Origin: Peptococcaceae bacterium
GTDB lineage: Bacteria; Bacillota; Peptococcia; Peptococcales; Peptococcaceae
NCBI GenBank assembly: GCA_019420345.1
Contig: JAHZHI010000055.1
Coordinates: 1 to 64,000 of the forward strand
Direction: 5' to 3'
DNA: 64,000 nucleotides
This document shows, one piece after another, positions 57,619 to 64,000 of this stretch. The notes under the pieces were generated by a model. It worked only from the letters and a program-made list of their open reading frames with translations. It was not told where the DNA came from and ran no database searches. The first letter of the stretch is position 1. The number at the start of each line of letters is the position of its first letter. The position numbers were made by a program, and so were the translations under genes.

Positions 57619-59437
57619 GGGCATCCTCCTTTTCTTTCATAGGGTCTTCATCATCGTCCAAAAGGCCTGCAATGCGCATCAAATGTTTAGCATTGGTGGT
57701 CTTGCAGCGACCTGGACGGATCTTATAATCAAAGGCGATGGCATCGCCTTCATAGTGTTCTTCAAAATGATAGTTTCTGCCGTTGACTTCCGGCGAATCC
57801 GCAAGGGCACAGAGTTCAAAATCGTGAGTGGTCACCAGCGTCATCATCCATGGGCGTGAAAGTTTGCGAATCGCTGCCTGCGCACCAATGATGCGGTCGG
57901 CCGAGTTGGTGCCTTTGAAAATCTCATCCACAAGAACCAACATTGGCTGTTGCTGCTGCGACCAATTAACCATCTGCTTGATACGCAGAATTTCGCCATA
58001 GAAGGAACTGATGCCTTCGCTAACATCATCGCTGACGCGCATGGATGTGAAAATGCGCATCGGGCTGATGCGGAACTGTTTCGCCATAACGGTGCCGCCA
58101 GCATAGGCCAGCACGGCATTCAGCGCAATGGTGCGCATGAAGGTTGATTTCCCGCTCATGTTGCTGCCAGTAATGATGACGGTGTCACCGCCCTGGCGAT
58201 AATCGTTGCCCACGACAGTGCGAGGGTCCAACAGCGGATGTTTGCCATCGGTCATTTCCAACAGCGGCGCGCCGGGCACAATTTCCGGCACCGTTGTTTC
58301 ATCCGGACGCATACGTGACAACGTGCCCAAGGAATAAAGCGCCTCCACTTCACCCAGCCAATCCATCCAAAGGCCGAACGACGTACCATATTTTTTGCGC
58401 CAGCGATCCAAAGCCATGCAACAGTTGAAATCCCAGGCTAAAAGCCCTACTAACGGCAGATACAGCACGAAGTTTTCACGCAGCTGCCAGGCGCTGACAA
58501 TACGATTGAGGCTGCGAATGCCTTCACCAGCATTGGACAGCTGCTGCTGCATCTCACGCAGATAAGCACTCTGGAAATCCGGTGATAAAATCACATTGAT
58601 GCGTTCTTCAGCACGGCCCAGCCGCCGTGCCAGCACCATGACGCTTTCTTTTTCAGTTTGAATGCTGCCAGAAAGCAGTACCGACGCGATCAATTGTAAG
58701 AAAAAGCAATACAGCACCATCATCCAGGAAGTCACACCTAAAAGTGCTGTCACCACCAGGAGCAGAGTGATGGCAGGCATGCCCAAGGCAAGAAGCTTCA
58801 CCTGCGGCACACTGCTGTTGCCTTTTCCAGTGGCATAGTGGCGCAGTTTTGCTTCGGCCTTGCGTTCATCTTCTTCACGACGGCGATCTTTTGACAGGCC
58901 AAGGGCTTCAAAGTCAATGGCCAGGGCATCGTCACGCAAAAGCTCCAGCACCGACGCCTGACGCTCTGCAATATGCTTGAGGTTTGGCCGCGTCAAAAGG
59001 CGCATCAAAGCATCGCGCCCACCGATGGTGTGCGCCACAGAAATATATTGGTACAGCGAACGCGGCCCGAACAAATCAAGGTCGCTGGAAAGAAAATCGT
59101 CCTTCCGCACATAACTGGCGCCATCGTCCGCAAAATCGTACCATTCTCCTTTGCAGCGTGCATCATAGCGCTGCAGCACCAACAGACGGTTCTGTGCCAG
59201 TTCAATGGCGGCCTGCTGCCGATTGAACCGATGCACCAAGTAGCAGAAACAGATCACCCCAACTGCCGCCAGCACGTAGCCCAGCAAGAGGTCATTGCGA
59301 ATGCCAAAAACCAGTCCCACCAGCACTGCCAGCGCAGAAATTAAGCGGCCGTTGCTCCACAAAAGCAGGCGATGTTTTTCTGCAGTCACGCGAGACTCGG
59401 CATCGCTGAGCATTTTTTCGATCTCGTTTGGCTTCAT
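57608..59437 (-). CDS. membrane-anchored MutS-family ATPase
   Basis: 609 residues. Hydrophobic pairs near 30-70 and 215-260 suggest a membrane anchor. The C-terminal ATPase domain has Walker A TGSNMSGKST (about 428), SFYGEILRIKQMV, Walker B MLVLVDEIFKGTNSADR, and TTHDFELC. There is no mismatch-recognition N-terminal domain, so it is not a canonical repair MutS. Weak RBS. Sits between rpmA and obgE, an uncommon place. Function unknown. Confidence 0.85.
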   Translation of the reverse strand: MKPNEIEKMLSDAESRVTAEKHRLLLWSNGRLISALAVLVGLVFGIRNDLLLGYVLAAVGVICFCYLVHRFNRQQAAIELAQNRLLVLQRYDARCKGEWYDFADDGASYVRKDDFLSSDLDLFGPRSLYQYISVAHTIGGRDALMRLLTRPNLKHIAERQASVLELLRDDALAIDFEALGLSKDRRREEDERKAEAKLRHYATGKGNSSVPQVKLLALGMPAITLLLVVTALLGVTSWMMVLYCFFLQLIASVLLSGSIQTEKESVMVLARRLGRAEERINVILSPDFQSAYLREMQQQLSNAGEGIRSLNRIVSAWQLRENFVLYLPLVGLLAWDFNCCMALDRWRKKYGTSFGLWMDWLGEVEALYSLGTLSRMRPDETTVPEIVPGAPLLEMTDGKHPLLDPRTVVGNDYRQGGDTVIITGSNMSGKSTFMRTIALNAVLAYAGGTVMAKQFRISPMRIFTSMRVSDDVSEGISSFYGEILRIKQMVNWSQQQQPMLVLVDEIFKGTNSADRIIGAQAAIRKLSRPWMMTLVTTHDFELCALADSPEVNGRNYHFEEHYEGDAIAFDYKIRPGRCKTTNAKHLMRIAGLLDDDEDPMKEKEDAHVL

Positions 59438-59500
59438 GATTGTTCTCTTTCTTATAAATAACAAAAAGGGATGACCGAGCGGTCATCCCCCATTTTCTTC

Positions 59501-59779
59501 TTATTCAGCAGCATAAACGCTGACCAGGGTCTTATTGTTGCCCTTTTCGTAACGAACGACGCCGTCGATCTTTGCGAACAGGGTATCATCGCCGCCCTTG
59601 CCAACATTAGCGCCCGGATGGATCTTGGTCCCTCTCTGGCGATAAAGAATGTTGCCGGCCTTTACGGTCTGACCATCACTCTTCTTCGCACCGAGACGCT
59701 TGGAGTGGGAATCACGACCGTTCTTGGTACTACCTACCCCTTTTTTAGATGCGAATAATTGCAAATCGAGTTTGAACAT
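59501..59779 (-). CDS. rpmA: 50S ribosomal protein L27 (with N-terminal extension)
   Basis: 92 residues. Starts MFKLDLQLFASKKG, where the extension MFKLDLQLF is removed by Prp before Ala-Ser-Lys-Lys. The body is standard L27 (GSTKNGRDSHSKRLG, GTKIHPG). ATG at 59779 with GAGGAGG. Downstream of prp, its dedicated protease. Confidence 0.96.
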   Translation of the reverse strand: MFKLDLQLFASKKGVGSTKNGRDSHSKRLGAKKSDGQTVKAGNILYRQRGTKIHPGANVGKGGDDTLFAKIDGVVRYEKGNNKTLVSVYAAE

Positions 59780-59792
59780 CTTGTCCACCTCC

Positions 59793-60122
59793 TCAAACAT
59801 GAACACTGTTTGCTTTGATGAAGTTCGGATATGTCTCAGCCAGCGCGCTGGCTCCGACTTCTAACGTTTTCAGCACCGCTTCCGCGATGAGCGCTTCGCG
59901 ATCATCCGCGATCGGTGATAACATCAATTTCACATAGCCTTCGTCTTGTTCGGCTTCGTAGTGCACCCCTTGCACAGCCAGACTGTTCTCAGTCACAATG
60001 GCCAGGGTGGAAGCCGCCGCACAGACCAAATCCTCACCATACGGAGCGGATTCTGCATGCCCGGAAAATTCATAACCTGCCAGGCGCTCGTCTGTGTCAT
60101 AGTAAAGCGTCACTCGGATCAT
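59793..60122 (-). CDS. prp: ribosomal-processing cysteine protease Prp
   Basis: 109 residues. Catalytic His in FSGHAESAPYGEDLVCAAAS (His22) and Cys in the same segment (Cys34). It cleaves the L27 extension. It overlaps rplU by one base (60122) and is followed by rpmA, so all three are cotranscribed. Confidence 0.95.
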   Translation of the reverse strand: MIRVTLYYDTDERLAGYEFSGHAESAPYGEDLVCAAASTLAIVTENSLAVQGVHYEAEQDEGYVKLMLSPIADDREALIAEAVLKTLEVGASALAETYPNFIKANSVHV

Positions 60123-60433
60123 TAGCCAACGATCGATTCAACAGTCACGCGGGTGTAAGGCTGACGATGACCTTTTTTGCGGCGATAGTTCTTTTTAGGT
60201 TTGTATTTGAAAACAACGATCTTAGGTGCTTTGCCGTTTTCAACAACCTTGAGGTTAACCTTAGCGCCTTCAACGTAAGGCTTGCCGGTAACGATTTCGC
60301 CGTCCTTGTTGAGCAACAATACGGAGTCGATTGCTACAGTTTCACCAGCTTCAGCGTGGAGCAGTTCCACATCGAGAGTCTGGCCTTCTTCAACTTTGTA
60401 TTGTTTGCCACCAGTTGCAATAATAGCGTACAT
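60122..60433 (-). CDS. rplU: 50S ribosomal protein L21
   Basis: 103 residues: MYAIIATGGKQYKVEEGQ opening, then VVFKYKPKKNYRRKKGHRQPYT, the L21 signature with basic rRNA-binding segment. First gene of the rplU-prp-rpmA operon, preceded by a structured leader. Confidence 0.97.
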   Translation of the reverse strand: MYAIIATGGKQYKVEEGQTLDVELLHAEAGETVAIDSVLLLNKDGEIVTGKPYVEGAKVNLKVVENGKAPKIVVFKYKPKKNYRRKKGHRQPYTRVTVESIVG

Positions 60434-60540
60434 TTTTTCACTCCTCCCTGAGAATACTCGCTGCGGCTAGGTAGCAGCAGGGCTGCGTTTTCCAACCCGA
60501 CGCAGGCGGTTTCGATCTGGGAAAACACCCATATCCGAAT
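60434..60540 (-). promoter_or_regulatory. L21 leader (structured mRNA 5' region)
   Basis: On the minus strand the ~100-base leader can form at least two hairpins (CTGCGT/ACGCAG and GCTGC/GCAGC) before the RBS GGGAGGAG. This fits the L21 leader found upstream of rplU in Bacillota, used for autogenous control. The match to that family is by position and structure only. Confidence 0.6.
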
Positions 60541-60544
60541 ATCA

Positions 60545-60573
60545 ATTATACAGAATTGGCAGAGCGCCGTCAA
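60545..60573 (-). promoter_or_regulatory. rplU operon promoter
   Basis: Minus strand TTGACG (60573-60568), 17-bp spacer, TATAAT (60550-60545). Near consensus. Confidence 0.9.
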
Positions 60574-60633
60574 GAAAAATGTGTGCTTTGCTGGTCATTT
60601 TTGAGAAATAATGAGCGCCGCCGTTCATAAAAA

Positions 60634-60662
60634 AATCGGAAGACGGCAAGCGTCTTCCGATT
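60634..60662. terminator. bidirectional terminator of the TIR gene
   Basis: Perfect 12-bp stem AATCGGAAGACG/CGTCTTCCGATT (60634-60645 with 60651-60662), five-base loop, A-run on the left gives a T-run on the minus strand. Confidence 0.9.
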
Positions 60663-60678
60663 GAATGATGGCTGCGGC

Positions 60679-61290
60679 TTAAAGCATCTTCGATACGTAG
60701 GCCACACGGTCGCCAGCCTCTTCGGTGAACGGTACCTGGCCAGCTTCCTGATCCTTAAGTACATCGAGGATGACTTCGCAGAGGTTGTATTTGGTGTTGA
60801 CATGGTCGACACGGTTGTTGTATTTGTCGCGGTATTTTTTCATACGTTCCGCTTCGGCTTCGCTGAGGTATTCATCCTTGAACTGCCCATAAAGTTTGCC
60901 GTTGACATATTTTTCAATGTCGAGATTGTCCACCTCATCAAGATCAACGACGACCACTGGCAAAGCAGCGCGTTCATCGGTGACAGCATGACTCTTGGTG
61001 TATGCCACTTCCTTGGCACACTGCGCGGAACTCATGGATTCTTCACTGAGATAGAACAGCACACCTTTGCAGTTAAGGTTGGCAATGGCGCCGAAGATGG
61101 TGCTGTTGTAGCCATCCCCGGTCATATTGGATTCAACGTCGATCCAGAGATTTTTGCCAGCTTCCTGCAGCGCGATGACATCGGCATACACATTGGCGCC
61201 GTCACGGGTGGAATAGCTGACGTAAATATATGGCTGGCTGCAATCGCAGGCCTTGATTTTTGCTGCTAATTCTTTAATGGTTTCTGTCAC
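60679..61290 (-). CDS. TIR-domain protein
   Basis: 203 residues. The TIR fold starts IYVSYSTRDGANVYADVI (box 1, about 22-40). It continues with a conserved GKNLWIDVE, ISSFxx-like FGAIANLNCKGVLFYLSEESMSSAQCAKE (about 67-95, with a candidate catalytic Glu), and ends with a charged C-terminal helical tail. TIR domains in bacteria are often NAD-cleaving enzymes in phage defence. No partner gene (ThsA, SIR2-SLOG) is adjacent. GTG start at 61290 with GAGGAA upstream. Confidence 0.75.
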   Translation of the reverse strand: MTETIKELAAKIKACDCSQPYIYVSYSTRDGANVYADVIALQEAGKNLWIDVESNMTGDGYNSTIFGAIANLNCKGVLFYLSEESMSSAQCAKEVAYTKSHAVTDERAALPVVVVDLDEVDNLDIEKYVNGKLYGQFKDEYLSEAEAERMKKYRDKYNNRVDHVNTKYNLCEVILDVLKDQEAGQVPFTEEAGDRVAYVSKML

Positions 61291-61415
61291 GTTATCAACT
61301 TCCTCTCGATTCTAAACAACAACAGTTAATGGAAAAATTATAACACAACCGGTCGGTGAATGAAAGACAGACCGCGTTTTTTGTCCACGCTCCACCAACG
61401 CAGCGCGTCAAAAAA

Positions 61416-61448
61416 AGCGGCACAAAACATGCACGGTTTTGCGCCGCT
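61416..61448 (-). terminator. terminator of proC
   Basis: AGCGGC/GCCGCT and CAAAAC/GTTTTG stem with one mismatch; T-run on the minus strand. Confidence 0.82.
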
Positions 61449-61462
61449 CTCAAGTAACGCGA

Positions 61463-62293
61463 TTATGCCAGATCGGCAGCTGCCTGCGCCTCCATAGCCA
61501 GGAATTTTTCCGAGGATGCGTCCATGGCATCGATGAGCGCCGCCTTCATGCCCTGCTTTTCCAACACAGCCACACCAGCAATGGTGGTGCCGCCAGCCGA
61601 GCAAACAGCGTCGCGCAGCACTGCAGGATGTTCGCCGCTTTCCAGCACCAGCGCCGCTGCTCCCAGCACCGACTGCGCTGCGAACGTGTAAGCATCCTTG
61701 GCCGGGATGCCAAGCTTGATGGCACCTTCTGCCATGGCTTCGATGACCATGTACACGAAGGCTGGCGACGAACCGCTGACAGACCCCACCGCATGCATCA
61801 CATCTTCACGCACAATGGCCACCTTGCCAAAGCTTTCAAAGAAACGTGTCACAGCAGCACGTTCTTCCTCCAGCATGTTCTCAGAGAAGCAAAGCCCTGC
61901 CATGCCCTGACCGATTTGCGCCGGGGTGTTCGGCATGGCACGTGCAATGCGCACGCCAGGATTGTCCACCAATGCAGCAATGGAAGCGATGCTGTAAGCT
62001 GGCGCAATGGCCACCACGATCTGGCCTGGTACGAGCACTTCACGAATATCCAAGAGCACCTGCTTATAAATGTTCGGCTTCACCGCTAAAACGATAACCT
62101 CCGATTCTTTCGCCAACGCACGGTTTGTTTCTGCCGCCGCCACACCATATTCCTCAGCCATTGCCTGCTGATGAGCCGGCGTGTTGGTATGCACTGCCAC
62201 ACGCTCCGGCATAGTCAGCCCAGCTTTCAGTGCACCAGCAAGCATGGCACGGCCCATATTGCCGCAGCCGATAAATCCAAAACTGTATTTCAT
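61463..62293 (-). CDS. proC: pyrroline-5-carboxylate reductase ProC
   Basis: 276 residues. Rossmann motif FIGCGNMGRAMLAG at the N-terminus, then VLAVKPN. The C-terminal domain has SVSGSSPAFVYMVIEAMAEGAI and AVCSAGGTTIAGV. Final step of proline synthesis. ATG at 62293 with AAGGAAG upstream. 17 bases after the nitrilase gene, so probably one transcript. Confidence 0.95.
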   Translation of the reverse strand: MKYSFGFIGCGNMGRAMLAGALKAGLTMPERVAVHTNTPAHQQAMAEEYGVAAAETNRALAKESEVIVLAVKPNIYKQVLLDIREVLVPGQIVVAIAPAYSIASIAALVDNPGVRIARAMPNTPAQIGQGMAGLCFSENMLEEERAAVTRFFESFGKVAIVREDVMHAVGSVSGSSPAFVYMVIEAMAEGAIKLGIPAKDAYTFAAQSVLGAAALVLESGEHPAVLRDAVCSAGGTTIAGVAVLEKQGMKAALIDAMDASSEKFLAMEAQAAADLA

Positions 62294-62310
62294 TTGATCG
62301 TCTTCCTTTC

Positions 62311-63099
62311 TCACTGACGGCCCAGCGGAATCTGCCTCCGCACCGCCTGAACCATGTCAAAATCAATTGTCACCACGCGTGTCTCTGGCTCTATGCCGAG
62401 ATCACAGACCACTTCAGCCCATGGGTTGACCACCATGGTGTGCCCCCAGGACACGTAGCTGGCATTCTCATCACGCGCCGGCGCCACGCCAACAGCATAA
62501 CACTGCCCATCCATAGCCCGAGCACGGAACAGCAATTCCCAATGGCGCGGACCCGTGGACATATTGAACGACGCTGGATAAATGAGCAGCTGTGTGCCAG
62601 CATCCACCATCGCCGCTGCCATATCAGCAAAACGAATGTCAAAGCAAATCGCCAAGCCCACGCGTCCCCACGGTGTGTCAAAAACAGTGAGAGACGTGCC
62701 CGGCGACAGAACGTCGCTTTCCTTAAAATACTGTCCGCCTTCAATATCGATGTCGAAAAGATGCATCTTACGGTGTTTGGCCACACAAACGCCCTGCGGA
62801 TTATACACATAACTGGTGTTGTAATAATGGCCATTTTCTTCTTCACAAATCGATCCGCCCACCAGCCAGCAGCCATTTTCCTTGGCAGCGGCCGCCAGCA
62901 TCTGCTGGGCCTCGCCGCCTTCGGCTTCGGCGTAGTCGGCAAAACGTGATGTTTCATACGGCACGCAGAACATTTCCGGCAGAATCACCAGTTCCGCGCC
63001 CTTGCGAACGACACGGTCAATCTCTCGGCGCGCCGCTTGGAGATTGGCTGTCTTATCGTCTCCAGCAGCCAGCTGGATCAATCCCAATCGACATTCCAT
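62311..63099 (-). CDS. nitrilase-superfamily amidohydrolase (omega-amidase type)
   Basis: 262 residues. Catalytic triad: Glu in LVILPEMF, Lys in KHRKMHLFD, Cys in AICFDIRF. The pattern after Lys (HLFDIDIEGG) matches Nit2-like omega-amidases, which hydrolyse 2-oxoglutaramate. Starts at 63099 with AAGGAGG. The specificity is inferred. Confidence 0.88.
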   Translation of the reverse strand: MECRLGLIQLAAGDDKTANLQAARREIDRVVRKGAELVILPEMFCVPYETSRFADYAEAEGGEAQQMLAAAAKENGCWLVGGSICEEENGHYYNTSYVYNPQGVCVAKHRKMHLFDIDIEGGQYFKESDVLSPGTSLTVFDTPWGRVGLAICFDIRFADMAAAMVDAGTQLLIYPASFNMSTGPRHWELLFRARAMDGQCYAVGVAPARDENASYVSWGHTMVVNPWAEVVCDLGIEPETRVVTIDFDMVQAVRRQIPLGRQ

Positions 63100-63130
63100 C
63101 TTCACAGCCTCCTTATTGCAGATAATCAAA

Positions 63131-63163
63131 AACCTCGCTCATTCCACAGGAACAAACGAGGTT
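63131..63163 (-). terminator. terminator of the RNase J gene
   Basis: Stem AACCTCG/CGAGGTT (63131-63137 with 63157-63163), T-rich tract next on the minus strand. Confidence 0.75.
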
Positions 63164-63168
63164 ACACA

Positions 63169-64000
63169 TCAACTTTCTTCCATGATGATCGGCAGGATCA
63201 TCGGGCGGCGGCGGGTGCGTTCATACAAGAACTTCCCTGTCACATCACGCAGGGCCTGCTTGATACTGGTCCAGTCGGTGACGCCGTCTTTCATGCATTG
63301 GTCGAGGGCTTTCTCGACACGTGCGCGGGCGTCGGTCATCAATTCATCGGCTTCACGCACATAAACAAAGCCGCGGGACACAAGATCCGGCCCAGCAACG
63401 ACACGCTTGTTCTTGCGGTCAATCGTCACCACGACGATAAAGATCCCATCCTGTGACAGCTGACGGCGATCGCGCAAGACGATATTGCCAACATCGCCAA
63501 CGCCCAAGCCATCGATCAGCACACGACCAGCAGGTACCTTTCCTGCAAGGCCGACACGGTTCTGTGTGGCTAAAACAACGTGGCCGTTTTCAGTAACGAT
63601 GATGTTCTCCGATGGGATTCCCACCTCTTTGGCAAGCTTTGCATGCGACAACAGCATGCGATACTCGCCGTGTACAGGCATAAAATACTTCGGTTTTACG
63701 AGATTAAGCATCATCTTGAGCTCTTCGCGGGCGGCGTGTCCAGAAACGTGAACACGTTGGTCGGTGTTGTCAATAACATCAGCACCGAGTTTGAAGAGCA
63801 TGTCAATGACTTTGCTGATGAGCTTCTCATTGCCTGGAATTGGGCTGGCCGAGAAAATAACCGTGTCGCCAGCGCCAATGCGCACCTGACGATGCTCATT
63901 CATCGCCATGCGTGACAGTGCCGCCATAGGTTCACCCTGGCTGCCTGTGCAGAGAATCACCAGCTGGTTGTCTGGATATTGACGCATTTCATCCATCTCG
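63169..64000 (-). CDS. rnj: ribonuclease J, 3' part (5' end beyond the window)
   Basis: The C-terminal ~275 residues of an RNase J. Visible parts: the beta-CASP region (LCTGSQGEPMAALSRMA, VIFSASPIPGNE), HVSGHAAREEL and MPVHGEYRML motifs, and the linker to the C-terminal domain. The metallo-beta-lactamase N-terminus is outside the window. It is a 5'-3' exo/endoribonuclease for mRNA turnover and rRNA maturation. Reading frame open to the right edge. Confidence 0.92.
   Translation of the reverse strand, partial: EMDEMRQYPDNQLVILCTGSQGEPMAALSRMAMNEHRQVRIGAGDTVIFSASPIPGNEKLISKVIDMLFKLGADVIDNTDQRVHVSGHAAREELKMMLNLVKPKYFMPVHGEYRMLLSHAKLAKEVGIPSENIIVTENGHVVLATQNRVGLAGKVPAGRVLIDGLGVGDVGNIVLRDRRQLSQDGIFIVVVTIDRKNKRVVAGPDLVSRGFVYVREADELMTDARARVEKALDQCMKDGVTDWTSIKQALRDVTGKFLYERTRRRPMILPIIMEES

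Noticed and set aside
1..64000. Search for tRNA, rRNA, CRISPR arrays, insertion sequences or a replication origin
   Set aside because: No T-loop-like tRNA signatures, rRNA stretches, spaced repeats, transposase frames or DnaA-box clusters were seen.

Overview
The window is one chromosomal segment of a Bacillota bacterium (Clostridia or Negativicutes type). Supporting evidence: an rplU-prp-rpmA block in which L27 carries the Prp-cleaved N-terminal extension, an efp/CD1247-type pair, an FMN riboswitch in front of ribDEBAH, strong AGGAGG ribosome-binding sites with TTGACA/TATAAT promoters, RNase J, and PadR/HAAS and GntR(YtrA)-ABC modules. The bulk DNA is G+C-rich by eye. Two stretches (about 1.0-2.5 kb and 36.5-41.0 kb) are clearly A+T-richer and look acquired. 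The genus cannot be fixed from the sequence. No rRNA, tRNA, CRISPR array or transposase gene is visible.

Layout. 0-0.9 kb: a DUF1275 membrane protein behind a 28-bp perfect palindrome. 0.96-2.59 kb: an AlbA_2/Schlafen-type regulator gene bracketed by two identical 38-bp direct repeats that are terminator copies. 2.6-14 kb: housekeeping genes, mostly on the minus strand (coiled-coil protein, rsmD, recG, coaD, dnaE, a CBS-DRTGG regulator, a CD1247-type zinc-ribbon protein, efp, pepQ), with a ppaX-like phosphatase on the plus strand. 14-21 kb: a nine-gene pseudopilus locus in the order E-F-G-H-I-J-L-M-K. 21-36 kb: accessory and regulatory modules. These are TetR, a DUF362 ferredoxin-type protein, a GPP34-like protein, GNAT, GntR-ABC, PadR plus four tandem paralogous membrane proteins, TetR-MATE, PadR-HAAS-DUF4097 and MarR-MATE. 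Several have a readable promoter with an overlapping operator.

36.5-41.1 kb: an A+T-rich island (Crp-type regulator, SLC13-family carrier, large type-I phosphodiesterase/phosphatase) bounded by direct repeats of the ribH 3' end. 41.1-44.8 kb: the riboflavin operon ribD-ribE-ribBA-ribH under an FMN riboswitch followed by two tandem terminators. 45-46.7 kb: alr and an unknown acidic protein. 46.8-54 kb: a nitrogen-assimilation unit (gltB, a GltD lacking its NADPH-binding domain, and an Amt-PII fusion). The gltB leader holds a terminator at the transcription start, and the amt leader shares a motif with it.

54-64 kb: a TVP38-type membrane protein, a lipoprotein, two small membrane proteins, obgE, a membrane-anchored MutS homologue, rpmA, prp, rplU with a structured leader, a stand-alone TIR-domain protein, proC, an omega-amidase-type nitrilase and the 3' part of an RNase J gene that runs off the right edge.

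The most notable points are the two repeat-bounded insertions at gene 3' ends, the mini-GltD next to the Amt-PII fusion, the gltB leader hairpin, the four-paralogue PadR cluster and the pseudopilins that all have Ala at the cleavage site.
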